Source: Bacteroidales bacterium
Lineage (GTDB): Bacteria; Bacteroidota; Bacteroidia; Bacteroidales; UBA932
Reading direction: 5' to 3'
DNA: 64,000 bases
Assembly (NCBI GenBank): GCA_017961345.1
Contig: JAGCXP010000032.1
Coordinates: forward strand, 1-64,000
Shown: positions 33,720 to 41,996 of the stretch, one piece after another
How the letters are laid out: every line of letters starts with the position of its first letter
How positions within the stretch are numbered: position 1 is the first letter of the stretch
The notes under the pieces: model-generated
What the model saw: only the letters and a program-made list of their open reading frames with translations
The model's database searches: none
Told to the model about the DNA's origin: nothing
Translations under genes and position numbers: made by a program

Positions 33720-33754
33720 GATATATATACTTTGTGCAAAGATATATATACTTT
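33720..33754. promoter_or_regulatory. 14-bp direct repeat, candidate RHH operator
   Basis: GATATATATACTTT occurs at 33720-33733 and 33741-33754, 21 bp (two helical turns) apart, directly upstream of the antitoxin start and over its -7 box. Such phased repeats are the usual targets of ribbon-helix-helix antitoxins. Confidence 0.55.
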
Positions 33755-33766
33755 TTGAATTTACAA
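33737..33766 (-). promoter_or_regulatory. Promoter of the PIN/RHH toxin-antitoxin operon
   Basis: On the minus strand, TTG (33764-33766), a 19-bp spacer and TATCTTTG (33737-33744); the antitoxin start is at 33719. Confidence 0.65.
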
Positions 33767-33826
33767 ACGAGGAGCGTCCTTTTTGTCGTCGTCATGAAAT
33801 AGTCCGACAGGAAGAGGGGTAACAGA

Positions 33827-34400
33827 GCGAGCGCCAGCACGCCGCCGCCCAGCACCGGATTGGGCAGAAAATGGGCCAAATCTCGGCCGATGAGATGCTC
33901 CAGCACCGGATCGGGCAAAAATTGGGCGAATTCTCGGCCGACCGGGTTCCGAAGTATTTGGCGATGGCGCACTACCGCAAAGCACATGCGCAAACGAGGT
34001 GGCAACGCCGCCGGCAGGAATGATAGCCGTCGGCTAAAGCAAAGGCGCTGCGCCGAGCTCGAAGGAGCGGCTCGTTTCGCGCCTTGCTTTTGCCCGAACC
34101 ATTACTCGTTAGCACTTAGCTTTTACGCAGAGGTACACTTGAGAGCGGAAAATGGGCGAAATCTCGCTCGGTGAGTGCCCCGAGGTACAGATGAAAGCGG
34201 ATTTTGGCCGATTTCCCGCGTTGAGATGTCCCCTGCCGTCCGCGAACGCGGCGAGCGAGCGCCAGCACGCCGCCGCCCAGCACACCTGCGCGCACAAAAT
34301 GAGGACAAAAACGTCGTGGAGCTGTGCTGCAGCACGCGGCCACTTCGTTTTGAGGCTAAAAACGTCGTGGAGCAATGCTCCGAGCGAAAAAAGGGGGATG
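33827..34400. repeat. Repeat-rich intergenic region (about 51-bp units)
   Basis: The 0.7-kb gap between the toxin-antitoxin pair and nrdG has no convincing gene. It is a mosaic of repeats: paired units at 33851/33902 (51 bp apart), 34141/34193 (52 bp) and 34301/34352 (51 bp), and a 29-bp word at 33827-33855 repeated exactly at 34255-34283. A bulged hairpin (34036-34048 with 34079-34090) and palindromes such as GTGCTGCAGCAC (34324-34335) are also present. Similar units occur inverted at 39.55-39.87 kb and inside hemW. Confidence 0.75.
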
Positions 34401-34424
34401 AGGAAGCGGTTGCTTGCGCGTCCG

Positions 34425-34928
34425 CTATTTGATTTCCACGAGTTTGACCGTCCCGGGAATGACATCTTCTTCCTGGGGTGTGAGATGGATAATCCGCTGG
34501 TTGGAACTTCCCCTGAACAGCAGATTGGTATCCCGAAGGGAGAGCACGAAGGGCCCTTCCACGAGGGTGTCGATATAGGGGAGAATCTGGCTGAGACGTT
34601 TGTCGGCGAGGACTTCCTCATAGGTGAAGCCCGTGTAGCACCAGATGGTCTTGTGGCTGCGTTCCTTGATCTTACGGGCCAGTTCCGTGAAGGCTTCCAC
34701 CTGATAGAGCGGGTCGCCGCCGCTGAACGTTACATTGCTCAGCTCATCGGATAACACCAGGTCCACGAGGTCGTCCACCTCCATCTCCTTACCGCCTTTG
34801 AAATCCCAGGACTGCGGATTGTGGCAACCCTCGCAGTGGTGGGCGCAGCCGGCGCAATAGATAGAGGTCCGAAGGCCGGGGCCGTCGGCCATCGTCTGTT
34901 CGAGAATGTCAAGTACACGAATTGTCAT
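34425..34928 (-). CDS. nrdG: Anaerobic ribonucleotide reductase activating protein
   Basis: A 167-aa radical-SAM enzyme that installs the glycyl radical on the class III reductase NrdD. The cluster motif CAHHCEGC (Cys28, Cys32, Cys35) and the following HNPQSWDF, then VTFSGGDPLYQ, match NrdG. The start at 34928 removes ten extra residues of the longer frame. No nrdD gene is visible in the window, so the partner must be elsewhere. A strict or facultative anaerobe is implied. Confidence 0.9.
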   Translation of the reverse strand: MTIRVLDILEQTMADGPGLRTSIYCAGCAHHCEGCHNPQSWDFKGGKEMEVDDLVDLVLSDELSNVTFSGGDPLYQVEAFTELARKIKERSHKTIWCYTGFTYEEVLADKRLSQILPYIDTLVEGPFVLSLRDTNLLFRGSSNQRIIHLTPQEEDVIPGTVKLVEIK

Positions 34929-34964
34929 AAGCGTTTGCAGTTGCAGCCCGGGGGCCATCTAAAA

Positions 34965-36158
34965 TTATCGCAGCCACACTTCAGGATCCTGATGCTGCTG
35001 TCCTTTCCAAAGTTCAAAATGCAGTCGGGTGGATCCGGCGGAAGTGTCCACCACCCCGAGCGCCTGCCCGGTCTTCACCTTGGCTCCCACCTTGACAAGG
35101 GTGGATTTCATCTTGCAGTAGAAGGTGAAATAATTGCCGTGCCGAAGCATCACGCAGAGGTTGTAGCCCGGAATGACCACCACCTGGGTCACCTCGCCGT
35201 CGAAGACCGCCTTGACGCGGGCACCTTCCGCCGTGGCGATGTTGATGCCCTTGTTGAAGGGAAGTTTGACATTGGAAAAGACCGGATGGTAATACTGGCC
35301 GTATTTCTCGACCACCGTTCCGTCCACCGGCCAGGGCAGTTTCCCTTTGTTTTTGGCAAACTCTCCGTCGAGAACATAGTCCACAGGTTTCCCTTTCTTG
35401 GAGCCGTTTCCCTTTATGGCCTGAGAGACAATGCGTTCGATTTCCTTATCGAGCCGCTCCACTTCCTTGCGCTTGCGGGCAATCTCTGCGGTGTATTTTT
35501 TCTTGTTCTTTTTCAGGGCCTGGAGTTGGCTCTGGTAACTGGCTTCTTCTTTTTTCAGCCGGGCCAGGTCGTCGGCTTGCTGACGGCGCAACTTCTGCTG
35601 CTGGCTCTTCAGGGCGGCGAGGCTGTCTGTCTCCACCTGCAGGGCGGCGCGGGCATCCTTCAGTTCGAGGGCCTGTGCCTGCAGATTGTCGGAGAGGTTG
35701 CGGAAATAACTGTAGCGCCGGTAGGCCTGACCCAGGCTGCCGCTGGAGAGGATATAGACATACCACGAACTCATCTTGCGGCTCTTGTAGGCACTTACCA
35801 GCAGGCGGGAATAGTATTTGTCGAGGGTGTCCACCCGGTTTTTCATCGCACGGGCACTCTGCTGCCGCCGGGCAATGCCGCCGTCCAGGGCACGGATCCG
35901 GCCATCGGTCTGCGAGAGCAGCGCCTTGCGGGAGGCAATCAGTTTGCCGGTCAGGTTGAACTTCTCCAGCGCATCCTTGCTCTGCTCCTCGTTCTTTTTG
36001 ATCTGCGATTCGAGCAACGCAATCTGTTTCTGGAGGTCTTGTTTCTTGCGCTCCTGTTTGGACGTGTCCTGCGCGGAGAGGGGACAAAGCGTCAAGGCCG
36101 TCAGCAATAGGGCGGTCAGCCACCGGCCCACAGAGAATATGCCCCTACTTCTTCCCAT
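34965..36158 (-). CDS. EnvC-like murein hydrolase activator (degenerate LytM/M23)
   Basis: A 397-aa exported protein. A signal sequence (to about PLSAQ) precedes long coiled coils (about 32-265) and a C-terminal LytM/M23 domain (about 290-397). The catalytic positions are altered: the usual HxGxD reads NKGIN, and the final HxH reads RLH, so it is probably inactive as a peptidase and works like EnvC by activating amidases at the septum. The start was set at MGRSRGIFS to give a signal peptide. It overlaps the TPR gene by 14 bp. Confidence 0.88.
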   Translation of the reverse strand: MGRSRGIFSVGRWLTALLLTALTLCPLSAQDTSKQERKKQDLQKQIALLESQIKKNEEQSKDALEKFNLTGKLIASRKALLSQTDGRIRALDGGIARRQQSARAMKNRVDTLDKYYSRLLVSAYKSRKMSSWYVYILSSGSLGQAYRRYSYFRNLSDNLQAQALELKDARAALQVETDSLAALKSQQQKLRRQQADDLARLKKEEASYQSQLQALKKNKKKYTAEIARKRKEVERLDKEIERIVSQAIKGNGSKKGKPVDYVLDGEFAKNKGKLPWPVDGTVVEKYGQYYHPVFSNVKLPFNKGINIATAEGARVKAVFDGEVTQVVVIPGYNLCVMLRHGNYFTFYCKMKSTLVKVGAKVKTGQALGVVDTSAGSTRLHFELWKGQQHQDPEVWLR

Positions 36159-37452
36159 TCTGCAGGGCCGCCTTTTTTGCGGCAATCTTTTCTTCCAGGC
36201 CCTCGACTTCTCCCTCCGTATTCTTGGCCACCGCCTTTTCCCAATAAGAGAAAGCCAGACGGTATTCACCCAGGTCGTAGAGGACGGTGGCGAAGTGGTC
36301 GAGGATGACGGCGTTGTCGTTGCCGCCATAGAGTTTCGCATGATTGAACTGGGCGCGCGCCTCCTCCAGCCGACCCAGCCGATACAGGATCCAGCCGTAG
36401 GTGTCGAGGAAGGTGGGGTTGTCCGGCTCGGCGAGAATTGTCTTCTCGCTCATTTGCAAGGCCCTTTTCAGGTTTCTGTTCTCTTCCACGAGAAAGTAGG
36501 CGTAGTTGTTGAGAACGGGGATGCAATCCGGGTCTATCCGCAGGGCCTTTTCGTAGGTTTCGGCGCACTTGTTCTTCTGCCCGGCCCGCTGATAGATTTC
36601 TCCCAGAAGGGAATAATCCGCCAGGAGTTTCTGCTTGTCATCCTTGTGCCGATCCATTTCGCGGCGGAGGTATTTTTCGGCGCCTTTATAATCCTTGCGG
36701 ATAAACTTGACCGAGAGCGCGAGGCTGTTGAGCGTGGTGTCAGTGGGGAAACGAGGGAAAACCTTGTCCAGACAGGCATCCAGCCCCTCCAAATCGCCCA
36801 GCCAGCCCAACACCTGACACCACTCCTGCATCGGAATCGGACTGTCGGGATGTGCCGCATCGAAGTCCAGATAAAGGGAATCCAGATAGGGCCGCATCGC
36901 TTTCGCGCCGCTGCGATCCAGTTGTTTGCAAACCCCGTTGAGATACTTGGCCTTCCCCGCTTCCTCAATCTGCTCGTCGCGCATAAAGTCGCGGGCAATG
37001 GCATAGTATTCGGGATAACGGCCCGCTTCGAGGTAGGCGTCGCTCAGTTCTTCCGTCAGAGCGCGGTCTTTCGGGCGAAGGGCGAGGACGGCCTCATACT
37101 CCCTGACGGCTTTTTCAGCTTGCTTGCCCATCATATAAATCTGGGCGAGGCGGTAGTGGTAGGCACGGTTCGAAGGATCCAACTGTACGGCCTTTTCCAT
37201 CAGTTCCTGGCTGCGGGAAAGCTTGTATTCGGCCAGATAACACAATGAAAGATAATAACAAACGGCATCATTGTCGGGCTCCTTACGATGGATTGCACCG
37301 AAAATAGAAGCGGCCTCTTTGTATTCTCCCAGCGAGAAACGCTGCACCGCATCCACCAGCGCAGGCGGAACCTGTGAGGGCGATTGCGCAGACAGCTGCG
37401 GACTCCAGAGGGCCAGCAGGCAGGCGAGAAAAATCGGGAGAAACTGTTTCAT
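36145..37452 (-). CDS. Exported tetratricopeptide-repeat protein
   Basis: A 435-aa protein with a signal peptide (cleavage after about SAQS) and roughly nine TPR units, for example LVDAVQRFSLGEYKEAASIF and AYHYRLAQIYMMGKQAEKAV; the final ones include LDTYGWILYRLGRLEEA. TPR proteins are scaffolds. In Bacteroidales a TPR gene upstream of an EnvC-like gene is a recurring pair, sometimes with DUF4292 between, which is absent here. It overlaps the EnvC-like gene by 14 bp. Confidence 0.9.
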   Translation of the reverse strand: MKQFLPIFLACLLALWSPQLSAQSPSQVPPALVDAVQRFSLGEYKEAASIFGAIHRKEPDNDAVCYYLSLCYLAEYKLSRSQELMEKAVQLDPSNRAYHYRLAQIYMMGKQAEKAVREYEAVLALRPKDRALTEELSDAYLEAGRYPEYYAIARDFMRDEQIEEAGKAKYLNGVCKQLDRSGAKAMRPYLDSLYLDFDAAHPDSPIPMQEWCQVLGWLGDLEGLDACLDKVFPRFPTDTTLNSLALSVKFIRKDYKGAEKYLRREMDRHKDDKQKLLADYSLLGEIYQRAGQKNKCAETYEKALRIDPDCIPVLNNYAYFLVEENRNLKRALQMSEKTILAEPDNPTFLDTYGWILYRLGRLEEARAQFNHAKLYGGNDNAVILDHFATVLYDLGEYRLAFSYWEKAVAKNTEGEVEGLEEKIAAKKAALQNGKK

Positions 37453-37523
37453 ATCAACCTACAAAATTAACGAAATTCAAGACAAGTTCCACATTTTTTA
37501 CGCCAAAAGCAAAAAGACTTTCG

Positions 37524-37531
37524 TAAATTTG
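37524..37531 (+). promoter_or_regulatory. -7 box of the sigma-factor operon
   Basis: TAAATTTG, 52 bp before the ATG at 37584; no good -33 TTG is seen. Confidence 0.4.
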
Positions 37532-37583
37532 CAGGTTATGCGTGTACGACGGGGATGAAGTTGTCATTTTCCCGTGCAACCTA

Positions 37584-38123
37584 ATGGAGGAAAACAGCAT
37601 CATATCATTGGTCGAATCCTGCAAGAAGGGAGACCGGGGCGCCCAGAAATCGCTGTATGAGCGACTCTCGCCCCGTATGTTTGCCGTATGCCTGCGTTAC
37701 AGCGGGTCGGACCGGCAGCAGGCGGAAGATTGGTTGCAGGATGGCTTCGTAACGCTGTTTTCCAAATTGGACTCCTACAAAGGGGAAGGCGCGTTCGAAG
37801 GCTGGGCCAGAAAGATTTTTGTCAACACGGCATTGATGGATTTGCGGAAAAAGGATGCCTTGAAAGACAGCGGGGAACTGGACGAAGTCAGAGGCATGAT
37901 GAGCGACATCCCTTCCCAGACCGAGGATATCGGTTACAAGGAACTGATGGCCCTGCTCGCCGCGATGCCCGCCGGTTTCCGGACGGTTTTCAATATGTAT
38001 GTAGTCGAAGGCTACTCGCACAAGGAAATCGCAGAGGCGCTGGGGATTTCGGAAGTGACATCCCGCTCGCAGCTGGCCCGGGCCCGGACATGGATGCAGG
38101 AGAGAATCAAGGCGCGTCATTGA
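37584..38123 (+). CDS. Sigma-70 family (ECF-type) RNA polymerase sigma factor
   Basis: A 179-aa protein with sigma region 2 (about 12-80: AVCLRYSGSDRQQAEDWLQDGFVTLFSKL, then FEGWARKIFVNTALMDLRKK) and region 4 (about 120-175: LLAAMPAGFRTVFNMYVVEGYSHKEIAEALGIS). The start at ATG 37584 fits normal ECF length. It is followed 25 bp later by a one-span beta-barrel protein whose cytoplasmic N-terminus may act as its anti-sigma. Confidence 0.92.
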   Translation: MEENSIISLVESCKKGDRGAQKSLYERLSPRMFAVCLRYSGSDRQQAEDWLQDGFVTLFSKLDSYKGEGAFEGWARKIFVNTALMDLRKKDALKDSGELDEVRGMMSDIPSQTEDIGYKELMALLAAMPAGFRTVFNMYVVEGYSHKEIAEALGISEVTSRSQLARARTWMQERIKARH

Positions 38124-38148
38124 CACGATAAGAGGAATATAGAAACGA

Positions 38149-39546
38149 ATGGAACAGGAAAACGGCATACAGGAATTTGACCTGAAGGTGAAGAGCCTTC
38201 TGGCCGATGCCGAGGAACCGGTACCCGCCGGCGCGTGGGAGGGCATTGCCGCCCGCCTGGGCGCTGCTGCACCCGTTGCCGCCTCGGGCACTGCCTCTGC
38301 CGCCGAGACCGCTGCTTGGGCTTCCGCCGCCTCTACGGCCACCAAGGTCCCGATGTGGGTGTGGCTGCGCCGCGCCGGCATTGCCACCGCTGCCGTTGCC
38401 GCCTCCGCAACCTTGTTCTTTACCCTTCGTGAGCCGAAAGTCGAGCCCGCCGCCGAGTCTGCCGTGGCCCCGATAGCCGAACTGGTTGAAGAGCCGGTTG
38501 CCGAACCTGTCGAAGTCGTAGAAGTTCCGGCTGCCAGGCCTGCCGTAGTCGCGCAGGCCGAAACAAAGGAGCCCGCTGCGCCCAAGGCCGCTGCGTCCAA
38601 GAGCGTCAAGCCTTCCAAAGCGGAGGCCAAGCCCGAGCGCGTTGAGGTTGTCCGTTCGCAGGAACGTGAGCCCCTGCTAGCCCAGGCTCTTGAAGCCGAA
38701 GCGCCTGCTTCCGCTGGCACAGTTGCAGAAAAGCCTTCTGTTGAAGCGAAAACGCTTGCCGTGGAAGAAGGAGAACCGATAGCCGAAACCTCGGTCGCTG
38801 TTGCTGCCGTTCCGTCGAAAGTAGAGCAAAACCCGGGTGGGGCGGTCGCCGACTGGGAGCGGCTCGCCCGTGAGGAAGAAAGGGCGCAGTCCCGCAAAGT
38901 GAACGGCCTGCATCTTGCCGCCGGCACCAACGCCATGAGCAACTTTATTACGGGCAACGTGAACATCGCCCCGATGCGTACTTCCGGTGGCGGCGTTCCG
39001 GATCATTCCTATGTGACGGAAAACGGAGAGGTCAGTTACAGCATTCCCCTGACCTTTGGCGTGAACGTGACCTACGATCTCGCTCCGCACTGGTCTCTCG
39101 GTATCGGCCTGAACTATACCCGTCTTTCCCGCAGTTTTGCCGGCACCTGGAATGAGCGCCTCGACGACGGCACGTTCAAGCCGGCTGTCCTCTACGACAA
39201 CATCAACAATATCCAGCAGTTCATCGGGATTCCTATCACCGCTTACTATCACATCCTTCGTACCGAGCGCATCAACCTTTATGTTCATGCCGGAGGAATG
39301 GTGGAGAAATGTCTGGGCAACACCTGGACGGCCAATGCGCGGGAACTCAATTACACCGAAAGCGTCAAAGGAGCCCAGCTCAGCGTCGGCGCCGGTATCG
39401 GTGTGGATTTCATGCTGGCTTCGTTCGTCAGCCTCTATCTCGATCCCGACGTCAAGTATTACTTCGCGCTCAACCAGCCCAAGAGCATCCGCACCAAGCA
39501 ACCCTTCATGCTGGGCTTCGAGTTAGGCGTCCGCTTCCACCTCTAG
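38149..39546 (+). CDS. Outer-membrane-barrel protein with cytoplasmic N-terminus (sigma-factor partner)
   Basis: A 465-aa protein. Residues 1-50 are cytosolic, with LLADAEEPVPAGAWEGIAARL, a motif found at the start of proteins paired with ECF sigma factors in Bacteroidota. A membrane segment follows (about 68-88), then an Ala/Pro/Glu/Val-rich linker (about 90-250) that could cross the periplasm, and a porin-family beta-barrel (about 255-465) ending FHL. There is no signal peptide before the N-terminal domain. The order suggests a single chain from cytoplasm to outer membrane that may sense outer-membrane state and hold the sigma factor; this is inference. Confidence 0.8.
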   Translation: MEQENGIQEFDLKVKSLLADAEEPVPAGAWEGIAARLGAAAPVAASGTASAAETAAWASAASTATKVPMWVWLRRAGIATAAVAASATLFFTLREPKVEPAAESAVAPIAELVEEPVAEPVEVVEVPAARPAVVAQAETKEPAAPKAAASKSVKPSKAEAKPERVEVVRSQEREPLLAQALEAEAPASAGTVAEKPSVEAKTLAVEEGEPIAETSVAVAAVPSKVEQNPGGAVADWERLAREEERAQSRKVNGLHLAAGTNAMSNFITGNVNIAPMRTSGGGVPDHSYVTENGEVSYSIPLTFGVNVTYDLAPHWSLGIGLNYTRLSRSFAGTWNERLDDGTFKPAVLYDNINNIQQFIGIPITAYYHILRTERINLYVHAGGMVEKCLGNTWTANARELNYTESVKGAQLSVGAGIGVDFMLASFVSLYLDPDVKYYFALNQPKSIRTKQPFMLGFELGVRFHL

Positions 39547-39549
39547 ACC

Positions 39550-39865
39550 GTTCGCTCGCCGCGTTTGCGACCGGCAGGGGGCATTTGTCCTCCAGACGCT
39601 TCGCGGTCCCTTCGGACAAATGATCGGCCAAACGTCTCCCTGCCGGCGGCGTTGCCCCTCTTCACCTCCGCAATTTAGCAATCGCAATAAACTTCGGAAC
39701 TCGGTCGGACAAGAGTGCACGTGCACATTTGTCCGACCAGGTGCTGGAGCATAGCTCCACGCTGTTTTTGGCCCATTTTCAGCGCGCGCATGTGCTTTTG
39801 CGGCTGGCTACGTTATCCCGCTGTTTTTCGGATCCGCGACATCTCAACGCGAGACAACGTTCTGA
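39550..39865. repeat. Second repeat-rich intergenic region (inverted relative to 33.8-34.4 kb)
   Basis: No gene is seen in the 382-bp gap before the GH97 gene. Its reverse complement aligns in pieces with the 33.8-34.4 kb region: about 39645-39710 with 33935-34017 (CGGTCGG, ACTTCGGAAC, GCCGGCGGCGTTGCC), 39555-39580 with 34228-34260, 39740-39780 with 34295-34340 (GGAGC..GCTCC hairpin), and CATCTCAACGCG (39840-39851) with the complement at 34218-34229. It is best read as another cluster of the same dispersed repeats. Confidence 0.65.
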
Positions 39866-39871
39866 AAGCAT

Positions 39872-39908
39872 ATAAAAACGCTCGGCCGTCATAGATAGCC
39901 GAGCGTTT
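39872..39908 (-). terminator. Rho-independent terminator of the GH97 gene
   Basis: On the minus strand an 11-bp stem (AAACGCTCGGC at 39898-39908, GCCGAGCGTTT at 39876-39886) with an 11-nt loop runs into TTTTTATA, 20 bp after the GH97 stop. Confidence 0.8.
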
Positions 39909-39928
39909 GAAGAGGCGATGAGCTCTTC

Positions 39929-41908
39929 TTAGCGTTTCTCGATAATCATCGCGAAGCCGCCTCCCTGGGCCATCCGGATGGGAAGGACGGTGGAGGCATC
40001 TACATCCATCGATTCGATGATGAAGTCTTCGCCGTATTTGTCAGCGTTGACGCCGTCCTTGTAGAGGGTGGCTTTCCATTGGCCTTCGGAGAGGAAGTCG
40101 AAGGAGACGCTTACCTCGCGGGCATTCCAGTCGGTGAGGCCGCCGACATACCATTTCCCGTCTTTCTGCCGCACGCTGACGATGCTTTCACCGATGGTTC
40201 CGGTCTGGATGAAGGTCCGGTCGAAGACGGTGGGAATGGAGGTGATGAAGGAAGTGGTCTCGCTTTCGCGCTCATAGAGGGAAGGGGAGTCGCAGAGCAT
40301 GCCATAGGGCTGGTCAAGCACCACGTAAAGGGCAACCTGATGGGAACGGGTTCCCTGGCTGGCCCCACCGCGGGCCACCCGCACCGCCTCGTTCATTGCG
40401 GCGTTGCGCATCGCACCCGGGGTGTAATCGGTCGGACCGCAGGCCTGGCGGATGTAGGGGAAGGTCACGTCGTACAGGGGAAGGTTGATGCCTTTGCGGC
40501 TGAGGTTCTCCTCTCCGTAAACGCCCTCGAACCCGATCACGTTGGGATAGGTGCGGTTCAGTCCGGCGGGCTTGTACATCCCGTGCAGGTCGAGGAGCAT
40601 CCCGTGGCGGGCGGTCGTCTCGGCCAGACGCTGGATCTGGCGGACCGTCAGCTGGTCCTGTCCGTCGAAGAAGTCGAGTTTCAGGCCGGCTACGCCCATC
40701 TTGGAATAGGTGGAGCACACCTTCTCCATATCGCATTTGTCCACCAGTGCGCCGGTGCTCCAGACCACCACCTTGATGCCTTTGGACGCGGCATAGCGGC
40801 AGATCTCGGGCAGGTCGATCTCGGGAATGGTCTTGAAAATGTCGGGAGCCTTGTACCAGCCTTCGTCCATCAGGATGTATTTCAAACCGAAACGCTCGGC
40901 AAAATCGATGTGGTATTTATAAGTCTGCGTGTTGATGCCGCAGGGGAAGTCCACGCCGATGAGCTTGAAGTCGTTCCACCAGTCCCAGGCGGAGAGTCCG
41001 GGGGTTACCCAGGAAAAATCGTCCAGACGGGACGGGGTGGCCAGCAGCCAGCTCAGGTCGTTGACGGCCAGGTCGCCGTCCTTTTCTCCCCATCCGATCA
41101 CCCTCCAGGGGAAGGTACGGCTGCCGGCGGTACGGGCGATGACATCGCTGTAGTCGAAGCGGTGCTGGTTGAAACGGTGGCTGTAGCGGAAACCGCGGGG
41201 AATGCCCGGGAATTCGGCCGTCCAGACCTCGGCACCCGTCTTGATGAACATACCCGGGTAGTCGAGGATGTCGCTTTCGGTCAGCAGCAGCTTGCCCTTG
41301 CCCTTGGTGTCGGCCACCATCGGGAAGAAGGCGAAGCGGTCGCTGCGGGGCGCCGTGCCGGCGGGGATGTATTCATATTCGTTCTCAAACGAACTCTCGT
41401 AGATATCGTCGCGGGCCTTGCCGTAGTGGTAGGCGATGACGGCGTCCATCTTGCCGCCGGTGCGGAACTCGTACACTTCGTTTTTGACAGTGATGGAGTC
41501 TTTCATGGAGGTGAGGAAACGGTAGGCGACTCCCTGGTCGTAGGCCCGGAGTTCGATGGCCCAACCGTCTTTCATCTGCAGGGTGAGGCCGTTATAGTCT
41601 TCCCGGACGGATTTCTGGCGGTACAGGGGCGTTTCCACTTCACCGCGCACTTTGCTCTTGATGCTCTTGCGGACGGTGGGTTTGTCACCCAGCATTTTCG
41701 TTTTGCCGTCGGAGAGGCTCAGTTCCATTCCCAGACGGTTCCCGGCGGTCACGACCGTTCCGTCCACGGCGAGGGCCCAGCTGCTCTGCGCGCCGGTTTC
41801 CAGGGAAAGGACGAGGCGTCCGTTCGGGCTTTTGACGCTATAGGACTTGGCGGAAGCGCCGATATAGCAGAGGGAAAGGGCAAGAAGGAGGGTAAGGCTA
41901 CGTTTCAT
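39929..41908 (-). CDS. Glycoside hydrolase family 97 (alpha-galactosidase/alpha-glucosidase)
   Basis: A 659-aa exported enzyme: a signal peptide (1-20), an N-terminal beta-supersandwich (about 22-290), a (beta/alpha)8 barrel (about 295-560) and a C-terminal beta domain. Asp412 in GLKLDFFDGQ lies where retaining GH97 enzymes carry their nucleophile, whereas inverting SusB-type members use Glu bases. This favours a retaining, alpha-galactosidase-like enzyme, though I cannot confirm it by alignment. It is transcribed alone: promoter at 41966-41996 and terminator at 39872-39908. Confidence 0.92.
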   Translation of the reverse strand: MKRSLTLLLALSLCYIGASAKSYSVKSPNGRLVLSLETGAQSSWALAVDGTVVTAGNRLGMELSLSDGKTKMLGDKPTVRKSIKSKVRGEVETPLYRQKSVREDYNGLTLQMKDGWAIELRAYDQGVAYRFLTSMKDSITVKNEVYEFRTGGKMDAVIAYHYGKARDDIYESSFENEYEYIPAGTAPRSDRFAFFPMVADTKGKGKLLLTESDILDYPGMFIKTGAEVWTAEFPGIPRGFRYSHRFNQHRFDYSDVIARTAGSRTFPWRVIGWGEKDGDLAVNDLSWLLATPSRLDDFSWVTPGLSAWDWWNDFKLIGVDFPCGINTQTYKYHIDFAERFGLKYILMDEGWYKAPDIFKTIPEIDLPEICRYAASKGIKVVVWSTGALVDKCDMEKVCSTYSKMGVAGLKLDFFDGQDQLTVRQIQRLAETTARHGMLLDLHGMYKPAGLNRTYPNVIGFEGVYGEENLSRKGINLPLYDVTFPYIRQACGPTDYTPGAMRNAAMNEAVRVARGGASQGTRSHQVALYVVLDQPYGMLCDSPSLYERESETTSFITSIPTVFDRTFIQTGTIGESIVSVRQKDGKWYVGGLTDWNAREVSVSFDFLSEGQWKATLYKDGVNADKYGEDFIIESMDVDASTVLPIRMAQGGGFAMIIEKR

Positions 41909-41965
41909 TGTAATTAATTATTGGTTGTTTAACGGATGAAGCGGGAATTTTCCCTTTCATCCCGA

Positions 41966-41996
41966 CAAAGGTACGAAAAAATCAGTTTTGCTCCAA
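41966..41996 (-). promoter_or_regulatory. Promoter of the GH97 gene
   Basis: Minus strand TTG (41994-41996), a 20-bp spacer, TACCTTTG (41966-41973). The -33 lies inside the end of ksgA. Confidence 0.65.

Noticed and set aside
33740..34424. Short frames in the repeat-rich gap as genes
   Set aside because: Their translations only follow the DNA repeats (Arg/Pro/Ala-rich, several frames at once), with no promoter or conserved motif.
34425..34928. nrdD-nrdG operon
   Set aside because: No class III reductase gene is adjacent; the upstream gene encodes an EnvC-like protein.
39929..41908. Polysaccharide utilisation locus (Sus type)
   Set aside because: No SusC/SusD pair is present; the GH97 gene stands alone between its own promoter and terminator.
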